Shown: positions 41,964-50,388 of the stretch, in pieces
Layout of the letters: the number at the start of each line of letters is the position of its first letter
How positions within the stretch are numbered: the first letter of the stretch is position 1
Source: Brenneria alni
GTDB lineage: Bacteria; Pseudomonadota; Gammaproteobacteria; Enterobacterales; Enterobacteriaceae
Assembly: GCF_003666245.1 (NCBI RefSeq)
Contig: NZ_MJLZ01000012.1
Span: 1 to 64,000, forward strand
DNA length: 64,000 nt
Direction of reading: 5' to 3'
The notes under the pieces: generated by a model
Told to the model about the DNA's origin: nothing
The model's input: only the letters and a program-made list of their open reading frames with translations
Database searches by the model: none
Made by a program: the position numbers and the translations under genes

Positions 41964-41991
41964 TGAGTGGTTGCCGAATCAGAGGAGTTCC
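41964..41991 (-). promoter_or_regulatory. hrp box for hrpF-hrpG-hrcC-hrpT-hrpV
   Basis: On the minus strand GGAACT-N15-CCACTCA, a perfect consensus, 45 bases upstream of hrpF and downstream of hrpE. Confidence 0.93.
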
Positions 41992-42125
41992 ATCAGGGAT
42001 GGGTGATGCCGCTACACGAAAATCTGAACTTAGGGGGAGAAAGCGCAATGCGACAGCACCGTGCCGGGCTGCCTGTTTTCGTCGTGTTATGCCATCCGTT
42101 GAATGCAGATGGCACAACTTGAAAT

Positions 42126-42746
42126 TTATTGGGTATAGCGCTTTGAATGTAGCTCCACCACCTCTGTTGGCGGCATAAGATGCGCGGTGGCGCGTTGCCA
42201 ACTCAGCGACATAACGCCATAGGCGGTTATCAGTTTCAGGGCATCATTTTCCAGCGACTCATCGCTGGTCAGTCGCCAGTCCAGATGCGGATGCGCTTTC
42301 AGCCAGCTCTCCACCTCCGCCAACTGTGCGGGATGGCAATACAGCGTACCGTGCGTCTCGCCCTGCTGCTGTTTAAGTAGCTGTTTTAACAGCGCATCAT
42401 GACGTTGATCATCAGGAATATCGCCCAACAACTGGCTTAACGCCTCACGCAGTAATTTCCCGGATTGCATTACCCAAACCTGTTCCAGATTGTCTCGATC
42501 CTGTCGAAATCCCTGTAGCAATGCATCCGCCTGTTGCCAGAAGCTGGCTTCCGCCTGTTCAGTAACCTGCCGGGCTTCCTGCTGTGCCTGTCTGCGCGCC
42601 TGCGCCAGCAGCTTATCCGCCTGCTCGCTGGCATTATCCAGCAGCGTGCGGCTGTAATAATGTTCCGCCACTCGCTCTAAAGGGATCACCACCGCTTCTT
42701 GCCGGGTGGCGCCATCAAGGGTGTTAAAGGTTTTTTTTGTCAGCAT
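42126..42746 (-). CDS. hrpE: HrpE, ATPase stator (SctL family)
   Basis: The start at 42746 (MLTKKTFNTLDGATRQ) follows AAGGAGAG; 206 residues. A long helical, Q/A/E-rich stalk (about 40-110) and a C-terminal globular part resemble FliH/SctL and the flagellar-type stator. It links HrcN to HrcQ and regulates the ATPase. Ten bases separate it from hrpD. Confidence 0.92.
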   Translation of the reverse strand: MLTKKTFNTLDGATRQEAVVIPLERVAEHYYSRTLLDNASEQADKLLAQARRQAQQEARQVTEQAEASFWQQADALLQGFRQDRDNLEQVWVMQSGKLLREALSQLLGDIPDDQRHDALLKQLLKQQQGETHGTLYCHPAQLAEVESWLKAHPHLDWRLTSDESLENDALKLITAYGVMSLSWQRATAHLMPPTEVVELHSKRYTQ

Positions 42747-42756
42747 CTCACTCTCC

Positions 42757-43329
42757 TTATGGGATTGTCTCATTGTATTCCGGGGTGGCGACCTTCCAGA
42801 TCAACGCATCACACAGCGCATTAAGCCGCCCGGTTGGTAAAGATTGCCTGAAGTCAGGGCAGCGATCAGTTAAGTCGCGAGGGTACAGCAGCCGTAAGCG
42901 CGGCCAGCACAGTTCGCCATAACGGGCGCGCAATAAGGCTAGCGCGTCACTATCATCCGAAAAGGTGCAGCAGTCCGGTAGCCACAAACCGGGCCGCAAG
43001 GCCCTGGCCAGTCGCTGGCACCATGTCACTTGGTCAGCCGTGGCCTTGCGCTGACGATCAACCGGTTGGCACACTACGGCCATCAGATGCAGGACTTGCG
43101 CCCGCTGGCCTACGCCGAGCGTCCCAAGCCGCATCAGAGAAGGTTCCGGTTTCGGCGGCAACTGTACCGGAAGGTTAAAATAACGACAAAACACCGCTGG
43201 ATTGGCATGAATAAAATGCCGCATCTGCGGTGTAAAAAAATGTTTTTCATCCCATACCGGATCGGCCTGTAGTCCACAGTCGCCTATCCACCAGTTAATC
43301 CAGTCGAGACCAGAAGGATCGTCATTCAT
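42757..43329 (-). CDS. hrpD: HrpD, sorting-platform protein (SctK-like)
   Basis: A 190-residue, tryptophan- and cysteine-rich soluble protein (DWINWWIGDCG, FCRYFNLPVQL). Position between hrcJ and hrpE and size match HrpD, the counterpart of SctK/YscK, a component of the cytoplasmic sorting platform. Sequence conservation in this family is low, so naming rests largely on order. A start ATG with GAGAG upstream lies 11 bases after hrcJ. Confidence 0.88.
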   Translation of the reverse strand: MNDDPSGLDWINWWIGDCGLQADPVWDEKHFFTPQMRHFIHANPAVFCRYFNLPVQLPPKPEPSLMRLGTLGVGQRAQVLHLMAVVCQPVDRQRKATADQVTWCQRLARALRPGLWLPDCCTFSDDSDALALLRARYGELCWPRLRLLYPRDLTDRCPDFRQSLPTGRLNALCDALIWKVATPEYNETIP

Positions 43330-43340
43330 CTCTCGCCTCG

Positions 43341-44117
43341 TCAGTGCTGTTGTGGGGCGTCAGCGCGTTTTTGTCGCCACTGCTGTATATAAGGTTTACC
43401 CACTCGCCACCCCAGCAAGCTGGCAATTAACAATCCCAACAAGCCCGCGCTCCACTGCCAGCGCATCATTTCTTCCGGCGTCAGCGTAAAAGGCCCGAGC
43501 GTCACCACAGGAATGCTATCCAGAAAAGGTTCGGCAGGAACAAAAACAATAGATAGCTCCTTATCATTTTTGCCCGCAAGGCCGGGGATACTGCTGGCCA
43601 CCATACGGCGAATACGTGGCTCTATGCCATCCGGCTCCAATTCAGGCCGGTATTTGATAAATACCGCCGCTGAAGCTGGCTGTACCGGCTCGCCAGGAGC
43701 GATACGTTCGGGTAACACCACATGGACTCTGGCTACCAGCACACCATCGATTTGCGTCAGCGTGGATTCAACTTCCTGCGAAAGCGCATAAATGTAACGC
43801 GCTCGTTCTTCCAGGGGCGTGGAAATTACGCCGCTTTTCTGAAAGACGGCGCCCAGATTGGTTCGGGACTGGCGGGGTAATCCGGCGGCATTCAGAATAT
43901 TGACCGCTCTTTCCATATTTTTCCCATCGATAATCAGGGTTACGCCCGTTTTTTCAACCCGCTTTTCCGCTGGGATCTGATAGCGGCCAAGCGTGGCAAT
44001 CACCTCATTGGCATCGTTTTCCGATAGCCCACGGTTTAGCTCAATGGGATCGCCGCAACCGGTCAGCATTAGCAGCCCCAACAAAAAGAATAGTGCTCGC
44101 AAGTCAGTTTTCATCAT
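43341..44117 (-). CDS. hrcJ: HrcJ, inner-membrane ring lipoprotein (SctJ)
   Basis: A 258-residue lipoprotein. The lipobox is LLMLTGC; two ring-building domains follow (ANEVIATLGRYQIPAEK; LPERIAPGEPVQPASAAVFIKY). A C-terminal membrane helix (about 218-238, WSAGLLGLLIASLLGW) and a short basic cytoplasmic tail complete it. It forms the inner ring of the needle base with an SctD partner, here HrpQ. Only four bases separate it from hrpB. Confidence 0.96.
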   Translation of the reverse strand: MMKTDLRALFFLLGLLMLTGCGDPIELNRGLSENDANEVIATLGRYQIPAEKRVEKTGVTLIIDGKNMERAVNILNAAGLPRQSRTNLGAVFQKSGVISTPLEERARYIYALSQEVESTLTQIDGVLVARVHVVLPERIAPGEPVQPASAAVFIKYRPELEPDGIEPRIRRMVASSIPGLAGKNDKELSIVFVPAEPFLDSIPVVTLGPFTLTPEEMMRWQWSAGLLGLLIASLLGWRVGKPYIQQWRQKRADAPQQH

Positions 44118-44121
44118 GCCG

Positions 44122-44478
44122 CTACTGTAGGTTGGTCAGTTTTTCCAGACTCTGAACGCTCTTGGCCACCAATTTGGCGCTGAACAGACTTTCCAGATAG
44201 AAAGAAGAAAGTGTCCGGGTAGCATCCAGCACATCTTTTGGATTACCTGACCGCACAACCCGGTCTACTTCGCGTTCAGCATCTTTCAGCTCTGTATTTA
44301 ATCCCTGAGATTTTTCTGCCAGGCTACTCAGCCAAGCGCTATTGCCGTTAACCGGCGCAGCCGGAGATTGCTCCAACTCAGCACTGAACCAGGCGATATC
44401 CTGACTGTTAAGCGCGAACTCTCCTGCCGATGTTTCGGTATCCAGCGGAGCTGACTCACTGATGCGGTTGATTTTCAT
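44122..44478 (-). CDS. hrpB: HrpB, inner-rod/early substrate protein (SctI)
   Basis: The start at 44478 (MKINRISESAPLDTE) is chosen; an ATG at 44499 exists seven codons earlier. It gives 118 residues. The N-terminus is polar and the C-terminal third forms an amphipathic helix (FYLESLFSAKLVAKSVQSLEKL), as in inner-rod proteins. It lies between the pilin and ring genes, as in other Hrp1 clusters. Confidence 0.9.
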   Translation of the reverse strand: MKINRISESAPLDTETSAGEFALNSQDIAWFSAELEQSPAAPVNGNSAWLSSLAEKSQGLNTELKDAEREVDRVVRSGNPKDVLDATRTLSSFYLESLFSAKLVAKSVQSLEKLTNLQ

Positions 44479-44541
44479 GGTATTTTCCATCACCAACAAA
44501 AGGGTAGCCTGCCGGTTAATGCCCGGCAGGCTGTTTCAGTA

Positions 44542-44748
44542 TCAGAACTGGATACCTTTTGACGTTTTCTGGCCTGCGTTCATTACCTTGGATGCAGAAT
44601 CCATATGACCGTCGGCAACGGCGTTCTGCGTATCCAAAAGCAATTTTGCCGCTTGTGCCTCTGCAGATTGGGTCAGCGAAGTCGCCATCGCGCCGTCCAG
44701 GGTTGCAGTGGCGGTCTGTGAAGCAACCTGTGAAAGTCCTAATGCCAT
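44542..44748 (-). CDS. hrpA: HrpA, Hrp pilus subunit
   Basis: A 68-residue pilin. It lacks a cleavable signal peptide, starts MALGLSQVASQTATATLDG and ends in a helical S/K/N-rich tail (SASKVMNAGQKTSKGIQF), the part that polymerises. HrpA builds the extracellular pilus through which effectors and harpins travel. It is first in hrpA-hrpB-hrcJ-hrpD-hrpE. GGAGATAT lies just before the start. Confidence 0.95.
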   Translation of the reverse strand: MALGLSQVASQTATATLDGAMATSLTQSAEAQAAKLLLDTQNAVADGHMDSASKVMNAGQKTSKGIQF

Positions 44749-44823
44749 GATATATCTCCAATGTGATTGATATTTACAAGGGATGAACCGTCATGCTGTA
44801 CTACCGTCATGCTGTTCATCGAT

Positions 44824-44851
44824 TAAGTGGGGGGGAGGCAAATGCAGTTCC
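44824..44851 (-). promoter_or_regulatory. hrp box for hrpA-hrpB-hrcJ-hrpD-hrpE
   Basis: On the minus strand GGAACT-N15-CCACTTA, a perfect match, about 75 bases upstream of hrpA. Confidence 0.93.
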
Positions 44852-44883
44852 GCATGCTGCTGAACTTTTTATCCTATCGCTTT

Positions 44884-45837
44884 TTAACGTTCAGTAACGT
44901 TAAGGACTTTTAGCCTGTGATACAGCGTGCGTTTTGGTATCCCCAATTCGTTAACCACTTCGTCAATACAGTGCCCATGCCGTCGTAGCGCATCCAGAAT
45001 CAAAAATTTCTCAATTCGCTGTAAGCGGGCTTTCAGCGGCAGATGGTCGTGAACTTGCTCTGATAACTGCGCTAACGGTGATAGCCCCAATACCCAGCGC
45101 TCCGCCGCTGCTTTTAATTCACGAATGTTACCAGGCCAGGCGTGCGCCAACAGGCGTTCATGCAGGCTGGTGTTAATCGAGGGGGGCGACACATTCAGGC
45201 GCTGCGCCGCTTCATGGCAGAAGCGTTGGAAAAGTGGGACGATCAGATCAGTACGGGAACGTAAGGGGGGCAACTGTATTTTCACCGTATCCAGACGAAA
45301 GTACAGATCACGCCTGAATCGCCCATCTTCCACTAACTTGTGTAGCGGCGTTTGCGTAGCGACAATGACCCGCATATCCACCGGTTTGAACTGGGTACTG
45401 CCAAGCCTCTCAACCCCTCTATTTTCCAGCACCCGCAACATTTTTGCTTGTAACGTCAATGGCATACTGTCGATTTCATCCAGAAAAAGAACCCCTTTGT
45501 CTGCCGTTTCCAGATAGCCCGCCCGAGAACGGCTGGCCCCGGTATAGGCACCGGAAACCACGCCAAAGAGTTCGCTCTCGGCCAGACTTTCCGGAATGGC
45601 AGCACAGTTGACCGCCACCAGCGGCCCACTACATCCCGATAGCTGATGAATACGACGCGCCATCGTGTCTTTACCGGTTCCGGTTTCTCCCTCAAGGACA
45701 ATATCAACACTCAGTGGTGCAATAACATTTATAAGCGGGGATAGTGTTGCGTGAATATCATCTGATGCATAAGCCGCTGACGCTATTTCCGGGCATGAGC
45801 CTACCCAGCAGTGGGCGTCACTGTTTTTCCCAAACAT
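44884..45837 (-). CDS. hrpS: HrpS, sigma54 enhancer-binding activator
   Basis: A 317-residue AAA+ activator without a receiver domain. Walker A is GETGTGKD, Walker B is LFLDEID, and the sigma54-contact loop reads GAYTGA, with tyrosine for the usual phenylalanine. R-fingers lie in GRFRRDLYFRLDTVKI. A Fis-type helix-turn-helix ends the protein (VVNELGIPKRTLYHRL). HrpS drives hrpL from its sigma54 promoter. The absence of a hrpR partner fits the single-activator arrangement of enterobacterial Hrp1 clusters. Confidence 0.96.
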   Translation of the reverse strand: MFGKNSDAHCWVGSCPEIASAAYASDDIHATLSPLINVIAPLSVDIVLEGETGTGKDTMARRIHQLSGCSGPLVAVNCAAIPESLAESELFGVVSGAYTGASRSRAGYLETADKGVLFLDEIDSMPLTLQAKMLRVLENRGVERLGSTQFKPVDMRVIVATQTPLHKLVEDGRFRRDLYFRLDTVKIQLPPLRSRTDLIVPLFQRFCHEAAQRLNVSPPSINTSLHERLLAHAWPGNIRELKAAAERWVLGLSPLAQLSEQVHDHLPLKARLQRIEKFLILDALRRHGHCIDEVVNELGIPKRTLYHRLKVLNVTER

Positions 45838-46101
45838 CTGCCTGCTCCTGAGCCCCTCCGGGCTGACTTTATACCTTCCAGACTTTCTTATGGTGAATAA
45901 CCATCTTATCCTTACGCCGCCGGAGCATATTAGCCGCCCCGTTAGTCGTTGATGGAATGGTTAAGCATTACCATCAATGGAAAGTAAAACAATCAGCTAT
46001 CGCTGAACGTAGGGTAGGAATTACGGAGAAAAGGGTCAGAAAATCCTTACCTCAGTCCTGATGAAGTTGTAATTAATAAGGCCGATGTCCGGGAGAACAA
46101 T

Positions 46102-46743
46102 TTACAGGATAAGCCGCTTATTCAGCACATATTTAACAATGTCGGCATTGGTGTTGAACTGCATCTTTTCCATCAGCCGTGATTTATGGGTACTGACCGT
46201 TTTATTACTGATGGCCAGGGCACGGGCAATAGCATTGATTCCCATGCCCTGGGCAAACATCATCATAATTTGATTTTCCCGTGGGCTTAGAACCTCATGC
46301 TGCGCCTTTCCCCTTTCTTCACAATCGAAAAAAACCAATTGTTCAGCAATGGCGTGGTCAATATAGCGCGCCCCTTGCGCCACCCGGCGAATAGCCGAAA
46401 GCAGCGTTTCCGGATCCTTATCTTTAGTAATATAGCCCCTGGCCCCGCTTTTCAGCGCACGTTGCGCAATCTGCGCCTCGCTGTACATGCTGAGTACCAG
46501 GATTGCCAGTTGCGGATACTGCGCGACGATGCGTAAAATCAAGTCCTCGCCACATATGCCGGGCATAGACATGTCCAGCAATAACAGGTCGATATGACTG
46601 GTTCGCAGCTTGGACAGCACCTGTGCGCCGTCACCCGCTTCCGCCACGACATTCAGCGATTCATCCAGAGCAAAAATCTGCTTAAGTCCTTCACGCATAA
46701 TGACGTGATCATCCGCAATCATTAAGCGGATATGCTTTTCCAT
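46102..46743 (-). CDS. hrpY: HrpY, NarL-type response regulator
   Basis: The start at 46743 (MEKHIRLMIADDHVIM) follows AAGGAG; the frame to 46845 overlaps hrpX and is rejected. It has 213 residues. The receiver carries D57 (LLLLDMSMPG) and K (YITKDKDPE); the C-terminal LuxR helix-turn-helix reads LSPRENQIMMMFAQGMGINAIARAL. With HrpX it forms the two-component system at the top of the hrp cascade, activating hrpS in Erwinia and Pantoea. Confidence 0.95.
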   Translation of the reverse strand: MEKHIRLMIADDHVIMREGLKQIFALDESLNVVAEAGDGAQVLSKLRTSHIDLLLLDMSMPGICGEDLILRIVAQYPQLAILVLSMYSEAQIAQRALKSGARGYITKDKDPETLLSAIRRVAQGARYIDHAIAEQLVFFDCEERGKAQHEVLSPRENQIMMMFAQGMGINAIARALAISNKTVSTHKSRLMEKMQFNTNADIVKYVLNKRLIL

Positions 46744-46780
46744 CACATACTCCTTTTTCCTTTTTCTTGCTATGAACTCA

Positions 46781-48253
46781 TCACGCATCTTTCTCCATTG
46801 GAAAGGTGAACTGTACCGAGGTACCGCATCCCGGAGCGCTTGCAATGACCACCTTGCCTCCCAGCATCCGTCCTCGTTCTTTCATGCTGATCAGACCATA
46901 GGCATCCTCTTTTTTTATTCCGGTGTCAAATCCCCTACCGTTATCTTTAATGCACAGCACGACATTGCCTTGCTGGATTTCAAGCGTAATCACAACCTCT
47001 GTTGCCTGTGCATGGCGCGCTACGTTGGTAAGCGACTCTTGTGCGACACGGAATGCCGCCGTCGCGCTTTCATCTTTGAGCACCACTTCCGGCTCCGCCG
47101 TTTTCAACAGACAACTGCCATTGTAATTACGGTTGAATTCATCGCGCAGCCATTCCAGCGCAGGCGTCAACCCCATATTGAGCACATTTGGCCTCAGCTT
47201 GGTGGAGACATTGCGCACCACCTGGATGGTCTGATCCGATAACAACATCAGCCGCTTTAACTGCTCCAGCATATCTGGGTTGCCCTTAGCAAAACACATA
47301 CGCATCAGTGAAAGACTCATACGGATTGTCGTCAGGTGTTGCCCCAGTTCATCATGGATCTCACGGGCAATATGCTTGCGCTCTTCCTCACGGGAGATCT
47401 CACGCTGGCGGGCCAGCAGGCGCAGTTGCATATGCGAAGCCTCCAGTTTTCTTTCTGCATAACGAATAGCGGTGATATCACGGCCCACGGCCAGGATAGA
47501 CAGCAATTCCCCATGCTGATCGAACTCGGGAACACAACGAATATGATGGATGGCCCGGTGGCGTTGATCACCTTTGCCGGTTTCTTCCGACAGTTCACCT
47601 TCCGCACTACGGCGTGTATCGACAACTTGTTGTACCAACTGCTGAATGCGTATGGCGCACCCGACCCCCGGCCTTAAATCCGTTAGCAGGCGTCCACGCA
47701 ATTGCTCAATAGTGAAATCCAGGTGGTTTAGAGTGGCCGGATTGGCGTAGAGGCAAATCAACTGAGGATCAAAACGGGTTATCAGGTCGGGTGAGTTTTC
47801 CACCAGTGCGCGAAATTCCTGCTCCCGTGCATATGCCAGTTGCTCAATATGTTTACGTTCCCTGATATCTCTTACTACACACATGCAGTAACAACGTCCT
47901 TTATGTTGAAAGTGAGTCAAATTGACTTCGACGGGAATAATGATGCCAAAACGGGTGATATGCCCTGTTTCAAATGTAATGCCCCGATCAGATTCATATT
48001 CCTGCCAACAAATTGCCAACCTGCACCTGTCCGGCCAGGTGGGATCGATATCCGTAATACGTAAATGCATAAACTCGACGCTGCTGTAACCCAGCATCTG
48101 ACATGCCGATTCATTGGCATAGCAGAAACTCGCTTCTTCATTAATGATATAAATCGCGTCTTTTATACGGCTGAACGCAAAATCCACCAACTCCAGTTGT
48201 GGTGTATCAGCGTCAGAAGCAGACTCAAAAGGTTGCGTAAACATTATAGTCAT
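46781..48253 (-). CDS. hrpX: HrpX, cytoplasmic PAS sensor histidine kinase
   Basis: A kinase of up to 490 residues with no membrane segment. Two PAS domains (about 25-135 and 145-265) precede the HisKA_3 helix with the phospho-accepting histidine (REIHDELGQHLTTIRMSL) and an HATPase domain (NVARHAQATEVV, DNGRGFD). A soluble PAS sensor suggests an intracellular or diffusible cue. The first ATG (48253) is only two bases from AAGGAG, so the ATG three codons in (48244, MFTQPFES) may be the real start. It pairs with hrpY, 37 bases downstream. Confidence 0.94.
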   Translation of the reverse strand: MTIMFTQPFESASDADTPQLELVDFAFSRIKDAIYIINEEASFCYANESACQMLGYSSVEFMHLRITDIDPTWPDRCRLAICWQEYESDRGITFETGHITRFGIIIPVEVNLTHFQHKGRCYCMCVVRDIRERKHIEQLAYAREQEFRALVENSPDLITRFDPQLICLYANPATLNHLDFTIEQLRGRLLTDLRPGVGCAIRIQQLVQQVVDTRRSAEGELSEETGKGDQRHRAIHHIRCVPEFDQHGELLSILAVGRDITAIRYAERKLEASHMQLRLLARQREISREEERKHIAREIHDELGQHLTTIRMSLSLMRMCFAKGNPDMLEQLKRLMLLSDQTIQVVRNVSTKLRPNVLNMGLTPALEWLRDEFNRNYNGSCLLKTAEPEVVLKDESATAAFRVAQESLTNVARHAQATEVVITLEIQQGNVVLCIKDNGRGFDTGIKKEDAYGLISMKERGRMLGGKVVIASAPGCGTSVQFTFPMEKDA

Positions 48254-48394
48254 CTCTCCTTGTTAATTGAATATCGCACGCATGGCCGAAGCCATGCGGC
48301 GTTTCAGAAATATCACAGGAGCAGCGCTCAGAATAAATCTGCAACAATATAGTCATACTGTCTGACAGAAAGTTACTTCTATTAACAGATGGGA

Positions 48395-48940
48395 TCAGGC
48401 ATCCACCGCCTGGCGAATAACCCCGCGCGCACGGGAGAGTCGCGAACGTACTGTTCCGATAGGAATATTCAGTTGCAGTGCTATATCCTGATAACTGACG
48501 TCAGAATCGAGCAGCAGCATCAACATTTGATGTGTTTCATCAGGCAACTTTGACATCGCTTCAAATGCTTTATTCAACGCTTTCTGACTCTCCGTGATAA
48601 TTCCAGGGTCAGCATCAACCGTTACATGCTCCAATGCTTCGTCACCAACCTCATACGATCGCTGACGTACCTGTTTGAAATGGTTGCGAACCAGATTGAG
48701 GGCGATACCGAACACCCAGGTTTCCGGACGTGAGGCACCGAGAAACTTATCCTTATGCTTCAACACTTCCAGGTAAGTCATTTGCTGCAAATCCTCAACA
48801 TCGTCATGATTGTTGACACGTTTACGGATGAAATTATGCAACTTCTTTCCGTGTTGCCGAAATACCTGCTCCCAATCGACGGGCGGTACGGTATGCGCAG
48901 TATCAGTCTGGTTGGCAGATGTAAGGATAAAGGTTTCCAT
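48395..48940 (-). CDS. hrpL: HrpL, ECF sigma factor of the hrp regulon
   Basis: A 181-residue ECF sigma factor. Region 2 (DVEDLQQMTYLEVLKHKDKF, ETWVFGIALNLVRNHFKQ) and region 4 (VSYQDIALQLNIPIGTVRSRLSRAR) are complete. It directs RNA polymerase to the hrp boxes; five of these are in this window. A perfect sigma54 promoter lies upstream, which makes HrpS its direct activator. Confidence 0.97.
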   Translation of the reverse strand: METFILTSANQTDTAHTVPPVDWEQVFRQHGKKLHNFIRKRVNNHDDVEDLQQMTYLEVLKHKDKFLGASRPETWVFGIALNLVRNHFKQVRQRSYEVGDEALEHVTVDADPGIITESQKALNKAFEAMSKLPDETHQMLMLLLDSDVSYQDIALQLNIPIGTVRSRLSRARGVIRQAVDA

Positions 48941-48984
48941 TTTTAGTTACTCTCCATTGTTACGACTTGTGGTGCCAACGGTAG

Positions 48985-49000
48985 AGCAAGCCCTGTGCCA
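48985..49000 (-). promoter_or_regulatory. Sigma54 (-24/-12) promoter of hrpL
   Basis: On the minus strand TGGCAC-N5-TTGCT, a full match to the sigma54 consensus, 45-60 bases upstream of the hrpL ATG. Confidence 0.93.
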
Positions 49001-49178
49001 TTCTTCTTGTTTTTTTATTTTATTGATTTATATGAATTTATTTTTAAATCACTGCTTTTTCATGCCATTTATTGCCAGAACGTATAAAAAGTAACTGCAA
49101 GATCTTGCAATACGTCAAAGGTATGGGATTCGCCGCCACATAAGACCTCAATCACGCTGACTTCCTGCCAACGACTTG

Positions 49179-49206
49179 GGAACTGGCGTTGTGCTTGATC
49201 CACACA
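49179..49206 (+). promoter_or_regulatory. hrp box for the hrpJ-hrcU operon
   Basis: GGAACT-N15-CCACACA, a perfect consensus, 30 bases before the hrpJ start. It can drive the eleven-gene unit up to hrcU. Confidence 0.93.
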
Positions 49207-49236
49207 ACAGCACCTTGTTGATTCACGCCGGACTGG

Positions 49237-50388
49237 ATGATGATAAAAATTCCCAGTATCACACCCACCACCATGCCTGTACCGCACCGGATAGATGCTC
49301 CTGACGATACACAGGCGACATCACCCGTCGTGTTAAAAGCACCGCATCATGAAGCGCTGCGCCCACCGCTTGCCACCTCGATGGAAGAGATAGCCATGGC
49401 ATTTGGGGAACAGGCGGAGCGCCGAAGCAAATCGATTAATCGTCGCCATATTTCTCAGACAGACATTCGTGCGTTAGCCAACGTCGAAAGGATTGAAAAA
49501 CTCACCGAACTGTCCAGGCTGTTGGAAAATCCGGCAGAGAGCCGGCCCGGTCAACAAGTGGATCGTATGCGACGCCTGTTGACAAAATCCCCCCCGCCAA
49601 CGGTCGAGGACATACTTCAGGCAGCCGGCAATGACCCGGCGCGAGGTGACGTGCTGTTAAGGCAGGTCATAAGCCAGACTCAACAAGACGAACCCAATGT
49701 GGCAGCAGCGGCAGAGCAGGCTTTGCAGCAGTTGCATCAGGAAAAGGGGCCGGAAGTTCGGGCTGGATTAAACACCGCTTCCGCCATTGATCGATTCAGT
49801 ACCAACCCCGAACATAAACAGGCAATACGCGATCTCTATTATCAAAAAATTGTGCATCAGCAATCAGCCAGCGCGCTATTGGATGCCTTGTTGGAACGCT
49901 TTGGCGCCAAGCATTTTCCAGATGCCCTGCATACATTGCAAAGTGCATTGTCGGCGGATATCGCCTCGCTGGCACCCTCGCTCCCTAAAGTCGCATTGAG
50001 AAAAATGCTTGGTAACCTGAAAGATTCCTGCAACCTGAGCCATACACTGTCGGTCAGTAAGCAAATCCTTGATAGGTTGTCCACGAAATTACAGAAATCG
50101 ACCCTCAATGAAGTTGAACTCACCCGTCGCCTGATCGGTCTGAGCGCAAATGGCGCCTATGCCCGCGATCTGCACAATCTGGGACGCGAGGTGGCAGGCA
50201 CACAACCGCAGCATCAAACGCTGTTTTTCAATGCATTGCTTCCCCTGGTCAATAATCTGCCGCAGTCACTGTGGCGGGATCCGAAAAACCGGCAAACCGC
50301 CCTCCAACTCATACGCGGCCTGATTGGCGATACCGTCCAGTACGAGAATAAAAGGGCAACGCTGTCACCAGACAGGAAGTTTGCATGA
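49237..50388 (+). CDS. hrpJ: HrpJ, gatekeeper protein (SctW family)
   Basis: A 383-residue, helix-rich soluble protein. The N-terminus is disordered (PSITPTTMPVPHRID); the body has the HrpJ/YopN/InvE repeat pattern (LTELSRLLENPAESRPGQ; TVEDILQAAGNDPARGD). Gatekeepers set the order of export, holding effectors until translocator or harpin export is done. Two adjacent ATGs (49237, 49240) are equal candidates. It overlaps hrcV by four bases (ATGA). Confidence 0.94.
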   Translation: MMIKIPSITPTTMPVPHRIDAPDDTQATSPVVLKAPHHEALRPPLATSMEEIAMAFGEQAERRSKSINRRHISQTDIRALANVERIEKLTELSRLLENPAESRPGQQVDRMRRLLTKSPPPTVEDILQAAGNDPARGDVLLRQVISQTQQDEPNVAAAAEQALQQLHQEKGPEVRAGLNTASAIDRFSTNPEHKQAIRDLYYQKIVHQQSASALLDALLERFGAKHFPDALHTLQSALSADIASLAPSLPKVALRKMLGNLKDSCNLSHTLSVSKQILDRLSTKLQKSTLNEVELTRRLIGLSANGAYARDLHNLGREVAGTQPQHQTLFFNALLPLVNNLPQSLWRDPKNRQTALQLIRGLIGDTVQYENKRATLSPDRKFA

